Positions 60,886-64,000 of a stretch of 64,000 bases of DNA are shown here, piece after piece. The notes beneath the pieces are model-generated. The model saw only the letters and a list, made by a program, of their open reading frames with translations, did not search any database and was not told the DNA's origin. Where the stretch lies: NCBI RefSeq assembly GCF_000705555.1, contig NZ_JMQN01000007.1, forward strand, positions 1 through 64,000, given 5' to 3'. How positions within the stretch are numbered: the first letter of the stretch is position 1; each line of letters begins with the position of its first letter. The DNA comes from Marinobacterium lacunae (GTDB lineage: Bacteria > Pseudomonadota > Gammaproteobacteria > Pseudomonadales > Balneatricaceae). The position numbers and the translations under genes were made by a program.

Positions 60886-61499
60886 TCACCAGTACAGAAA
60901 TTCTGGCGCTTGCAGGCCCGTTCATCGCTTTTGCATTCAGTATGTCCGCAACCCCGGGCCCTAATAACATGATGTTGACGGCATCGGGCGCGAATCATGG
61001 CTTCAGGCGCACCTTGCCCCACATGGCGGGAATTACCGTCGGCTGCATGGCCCTGATGAGCGGTGTAGCGCTAGGGCTGGGTGCGCTGTTTCAGCAGTGG
61101 CCGATACTGCAGAGCGCGTTGAAGATTATAGGCAGTGTGTATCTGCTGTGGCTGGCGTGGAAAATCGCCAGTGCGCCGCCTCCGGGCAAGGCGGATACTA
61201 AAGCGGCGCGCCAGCCGCTGACGTTTTGGCAGGCTGCTGCTTTTCAGTTTGCCAACCCCAAAGCGTGGGTGATGGCCATTTCGGGGGTCGCCTCCTTTAC
61301 GCTGACGGGCGATGCGTTCATAAGCTCGGCGGTCGTGCTGATTCTGTTGATGGGATTGACCAACCTTCCATCCATTGCGTTATGGGCAGGGTTTGGCGTC
61401 GCAATCGGCCGGTTGTTGAAAACGCCGCAGCACTGGCGCTGGTTCAATATCGGCATGGGGGGCATGACCGCCGGTTGCGTATTGATGATTCTTGTGTAA
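60882..61499 (+). CDS. LysE/RhtB family exporter
   Basis: A 205-residue membrane protein of the LysE family with six hydrophobic segments. The signature is FSMSATPGPNNMMLTASGANHGFRRTLPHMAGITVG. Members export amino acids or related metabolites. It is divergent from a MocR regulator that probably controls it and is translationally coupled to a 49-residue leader ORF. A terminator follows at 61547. Substrate unknown. Confidence 0.92.
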   Translation: MITSTEILALAGPFIAFAFSMSATPGPNNMMLTASGANHGFRRTLPHMAGITVGCMALMSGVALGLGALFQQWPILQSALKIIGSVYLLWLAWKIASAPPPGKADTKAARQPLTFWQAAAFQFANPKAWVMAISGVASFTLTGDAFISSAVVLILLMGLTNLPSIALWAGFGVAIGRLLKTPQHWRWFNIGMGGMTAGCVLMILV

Positions 61500-61546
61500 A
61501 ACCGGGTAAGGCCTGCATAAGAGGTATACGAGCAGGCGTCTGCGTC

Positions 61547-61572
61547 AAGGGTCGGCTATGCCGGCCCTTTTT
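61547..61572 (+). terminator. rho-independent terminator after the LysE gene
   Basis: AAGGGTCGGC (61547-61556) pairs with GCCGGCCCTT (61560-61569), one wobble, around a TAT loop, followed by a run of Ts to 61572. The rest of the 304-base gap (to 61803) shows no gene; it presumably holds the promoter of the next ABC operon. Confidence 0.85.
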
Positions 61573-61803
61573 CATGTGCGCTGGATCCAGGCATTACTCA
61601 GTAAAGTGTTGCTATTTGGTGCTGGCGTGACTATTTCTAAAACAGTTGCTCTGAAGATGCTGGCTCATTCGCCGCGTGGTCTTGTGCCAAACATGTCGCA
61701 GAACTGCAATAAAAAGGATGACCTCTAAGCACAGGAGTGGCAAAATCGGAAAATTAACTGTCTGGTTGGTCAGATTTGGTACGAAGTGTGCAGATGGTAC
61801 TCC

Positions 61804-62577
61804 ATGACCGAAAAAAAGCCTGCTCTAGAACTGATTGATATCTATAAGTCTTATGGCTCGTTAGAGGTGCTGAAGGGGGTTTCCCTAAGTGCCAGTGACG
61901 GCGAGGTGATTTCGATTCTCGGCTCCAGCGGGTCGGGAAAAAGTACCCTCCTGCGATGTATAAACCTGCTCGAAAAACCGAGTAAGGGCCGCATCCTTGT
62001 ATCGGGCGAAGAGCTTGAACTGATCCCCGGAAAAGACGGTTACCTACAGGCCAAAACCGCCCGCCAGCTAGAGCGGATGCGCTCTCAGATCGGTTTCGTA
62101 TTTCAGAACTTCAATCTCTGGCCTCACAAGTCAATCATCGAAAATATCATTGAAGCCCCGACCCAGGTCCTGCACAAAAGCAAGGACGAAGCGATCGCGC
62201 GTGCTGAAAAGCTGCTCGATCGCGTCGGCCTGTTGGAAAAGCGTAATGCGTATCCTGCAAACCTCTCGGGTGGCCAGCAGCAACGCATTGCAATAGCGCG
62301 CGCACTGGCGATGGAGCCTCAGGTACTGCTGTTCGACGAGCCCACCTCGGCACTTGATCCAGAACTGGTTAACGAAGTGCTGGCGGTGATGCGCTCGCTC
62401 GCCGATGAAGGGCGCACCATGTTGATCGTGACCCATGAAATGCGATTTGCCCGCGAGGTCTCCAGTCAGGTGGTCTTCCTTCACAAGGGGCAGATCGAGG
62501 AGTCGGGCACGCCGGAAGAGGTGTTTGATCGCCCGAAGTCTCAGCGCGTGAAAGATTTTATGGCTAGCCACGGGTGA
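61804..62577 (+). CDS. amino-acid ABC transporter ATP-binding protein (HisP-like)
   Basis: A 257-residue ATPase of the HisP/ArtP class. Walker [11 protein letters not shown]-loop [13 protein letters not shown], signature [15 protein letters not shown], Walker [15 protein letters not shown] and VTHEM are all intact. The extra stretch [17 protein letters not shown] after strand two is typical of histidine/basic-amino-acid transporters. ATG 61804 is used; GTG 61786 is in frame. The binding protein and a permease follow on the same strand. Confidence 0.92.
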   Translation: MTEKKPALELIDIYKSYGSLEVLKGVSLSASDGEVISILGSSGSGKSTLLRCINLLEKPSKGRILVSGEELELIPGKDGYLQAKTARQLERMRSQIGFVFQNFNLWPHKSIIENIIEAPTQVLHKSKDEAIARAEKLLDRVGLLEKRNAYPANLSGGQQQRIAIARALAMEPQVLLFDEPTSALDPELVNEVLAVMRSLADEGRTMLIVTHEMRFAREVSSQVVFLHKGQIEESGTPEEVFDRPKSQRVKDFMASHG

Positions 62578-62631
62578 TCGGCCGTGGGTTGCTATCTTCT
62601 ACCAACCAAAAAGTGAATCGGTGAGAATGCT

Positions 62632-63390
62632 ATGAAGTTGAGTAAAGTGATTGCCGCAGTATCTCTGGTATCCCTGACCGCATTGGGAACGACGCTGACC
62701 TATGCCGGTGACAAGATCCGCATTGCGACGGAGGGGGCCTATGCGCCGTTCAACATGACCAATGAGCAGGGTGAAGCGGTTGGTTTTGATGTCGAAATCG
62801 CCAAGGCGCTTTGCGCCGAAATGAAGGCTGATTGCGAAATTGTGACGCAGGATTGGGATGGTATTATCCCGGGGCTCATGGGGCGCAAGTACGACGCCAT
62901 CGTCGCGTCCATGTCGATCACCGAAGAGCGTCTGAGAGTGGTCGACTTTACAGAGCCTTATTACTCCAACGTTTTGGCGTATGTCGGCCCTAAGGGTAAG
63001 GCGCTCGATACATCGGAAGCGGGGCTCAAAGGGCTGACGATCGGGGCTCAGCGCGCCACGGTTGCAGGACAGTATCTTGAAGACAATCTCGCGAGCGTGG
63101 TTAACGTCAAGCTCTACGACACCCAGGACAACGCATACCTTGATCTGGCGGCTGGCCGTCTGGATGGACTGCTCTCCGACAAATTCCCTGCCTATGATTG
63201 GCTGAACTCGGCCGATGGTGAGGGCTTCGAGTTCAAGGGTGACGACATCGATATCAATGACAAGATCGCGATCGCTGTGCGCAAGGGCGATCCGCTGAAG
63301 GACAAGTTTAGCGCTGCGATCAAGGCGATCGTTGATAACGGCACGTACGCCGAGATCAATGCTAAGTATTTCCCGTTCTCCATCTATTAA
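62632..63390 (+). CDS. periplasmic binding protein, HisJ/ArgT-like
   Basis: A 252-residue family-3 solute-binding protein with a signal peptide (cleavage near TYAGD). The mature start RIATEGAYAPFNMTNEQGEAVGFDVEIAKALCAEM and the cysteine pair (CAEMKADC) are characteristic of lysine/arginine/ornithine and histidine binders. VASMSITEERLRVVDFTEPYY is the second family block. It belongs to the ABC operon starting at 61804. Confidence 0.93.
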   Translation: MKLSKVIAAVSLVSLTALGTTLTYAGDKIRIATEGAYAPFNMTNEQGEAVGFDVEIAKALCAEMKADCEIVTQDWDGIIPGLMGRKYDAIVASMSITEERLRVVDFTEPYYSNVLAYVGPKGKALDTSEAGLKGLTIGAQRATVAGQYLEDNLASVVNVKLYDTQDNAYLDLAAGRLDGLLSDKFPAYDWLNSADGEGFEFKGDDIDINDKIAIAVRKGDPLKDKFSAAIKAIVDNGTYAEINAKYFPFSIY

Positions 63391-63401
63391 TAAAGAAACT
63401 C

Positions 63402-63426
63402 AGCCCCCGGCAGCGAGCCGGGGGCT
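63402..63426 (+). other. intercistronic hairpin after the binding-protein gene
   Basis: AGCCCCCGGC (63402-63411) pairs perfectly with GCCGGGGGCT (63417-63426) around AGCGA. It is placed 12 bases past the binding-protein stop and 22 before the permease start, with no T-tract. It probably protects the upstream message, as in the other ABC operon. Confidence 0.65.
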
Positions 63427-63447
63427 GGGGCAATAAGAAGCGGTTCG

Positions 63448-64000
63448 ATGGATCTTCTCGGTTTTGGTGACCTTCTGCTATCCGGCACCTGGGTTACGAT
63501 AAAGCTGGCCTTGACCAGCTTATTCTTCGGCCTGATTTTTGGGCTAGTCGGCGCATCAGCCAAGCTGTCGCGCTTCTGGTTCGCGCGCACGCTCGCGACG
63601 CTCTACACAACCTTTGTGCGAGGTATACCAGAGCTTCTGCTGGTGCTGACTATTTACTTCGGTGGTTCGGTGATGCTGATGGCTGTCGCCTCACGCTTCG
63701 GTTACGACGAGTATATTGAAATCAGCGCCTTCGGGGCGGGTGTTGCCGCGCTGTCCATTGCATTTGGCGCCTACTCGACGGAGGTGTTCAGGGCCGCTAT
63801 ACAGGCGATTCCCAAGGGGCAGTGGGAGTCGGCTCAGGCGCTGGGCATGACACCTTTAAAGACATTCTTCCGTATCATTCTGCCGCAAGTGTGGCGTCTT
63901 GCGCTGCCGGGCCTTGGTAACCTGTTTCAGGTATTGCTCAAGGATACGGCGCTGGTTTCAGTGGTGGGGCTCAACGATATTATGCGCCAGGCCTATGTCG
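63448..64000 (+). CDS. amino-acid ABC transporter permease (HisQ/ArtQ-like), partial
   Basis: An inner-membrane permease running off the window; 184 codons are visible. It starts MDLLGFGDLLLSGTWVTIKLALTSLFFGLIFG, with the family motif TTFVRGIPELLLVLTIYFGG and the EAA loop ESAQALGMTPLKTFFRIILPQVWRLALPG. It is the third gene of the basic-amino-acid importer; a second permease is expected just beyond the window. The start ATG 63448 is the first in frame after the hairpin. Confidence 0.92.
   Translation, partial: MDLLGFGDLLLSGTWVTIKLALTSLFFGLIFGLVGASAKLSRFWFARTLATLYTTFVRGIPELLLVLTIYFGGSVMLMAVASRFGYDEYIEISAFGAGVAALSIAFGAYSTEVFRAAIQAIPKGQWESAQALGMTPLKTFFRIILPQVWRLALPGLGNLFQVLLKDTALVSVVGLNDIMRQAYV

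Overview
The window reads as chromosome of a marine or halophilic gammaproteobacterium, most likely of the Oceanospirillales type. The reasons are a TAXI-type TRAP transporter, an NqrF paralogue, YejK/NdpA, type II PyrC, a DUF5062 protein and a dense, moderately GC-rich layout. No rRNA, tRNA, CRISPR array, transposase or prophage was seen. The genus is an inference.

Region 1 (1-6.2 kb) is a probable operon of TAXI TRAP binding protein, fused TRAP permease, cytoplasmic sulfatase and SulP/STAS sulfate transporter. It looks like an import, desulfation and sulfate-handling module for an unknown organosulfate. Region 2 (6.4-10.4 kb) holds the structural genes of an oxygen-tolerant group 1d [NiFe] hydrogenase (hyaABC), with no maturation genes, followed by an orphan HigA-like regulator. 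Region 3 (10.5-38.5 kb) is mostly single housekeeping or conserved genes: an exported HExxH protein, a Crp/Fnr regulator, gamma-glutamyltransferase, FolE2 behind a Zur-like box, a SIMPL protein, nitronate monooxygenase, an amidoligase/C26-hydrolase pair, YtoQ, MFS and NhaC-type transporters, pyrC, yejK, a solitary nqrF, dGTPase, TfoX-N and FecR-domain proteins. Region 4 (38.6-40.2 kb) is an AT-richer accessory patch with a Ttd14/NadR-like ATPase, a broken small gene and a LysE exporter.

Region 5 (41.4-46.7 kb) has a polar amino-acid ABC transporter, a PNPOx-like protein and a divergent MocR regulator whose PLP lysine is replaced by arginine. Region 6 (46.7-58.0 kb) is the most distinctive part. 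It is a minus-strand acetoin/2,3-butanediol locus (E1 alpha, butanediol dehydrogenase, E1 beta, a free lipoyl domain, a separate E2 catalytic domain and a lipoate ligase). It has a textbook sigma-54 promoter and a divergent AcoR activator, and continues into a Tat-exported GMC oxidoreductase pair, an exported VOC protein and a HupE/UreJ membrane protein. Region 7 (58-64 kb) has a second MocR regulator divergent from a LysE exporter, with twin inverted repeats between them, and a basic amino-acid ABC transporter that runs off the window.

The strongest candidates for something under-described are the split E2 with its own lipoate ligase, the TRAP-sulfatase-SulP operon, the amidoligase cluster and the MocR/LysE control region with a translationally coupled leader ORF.
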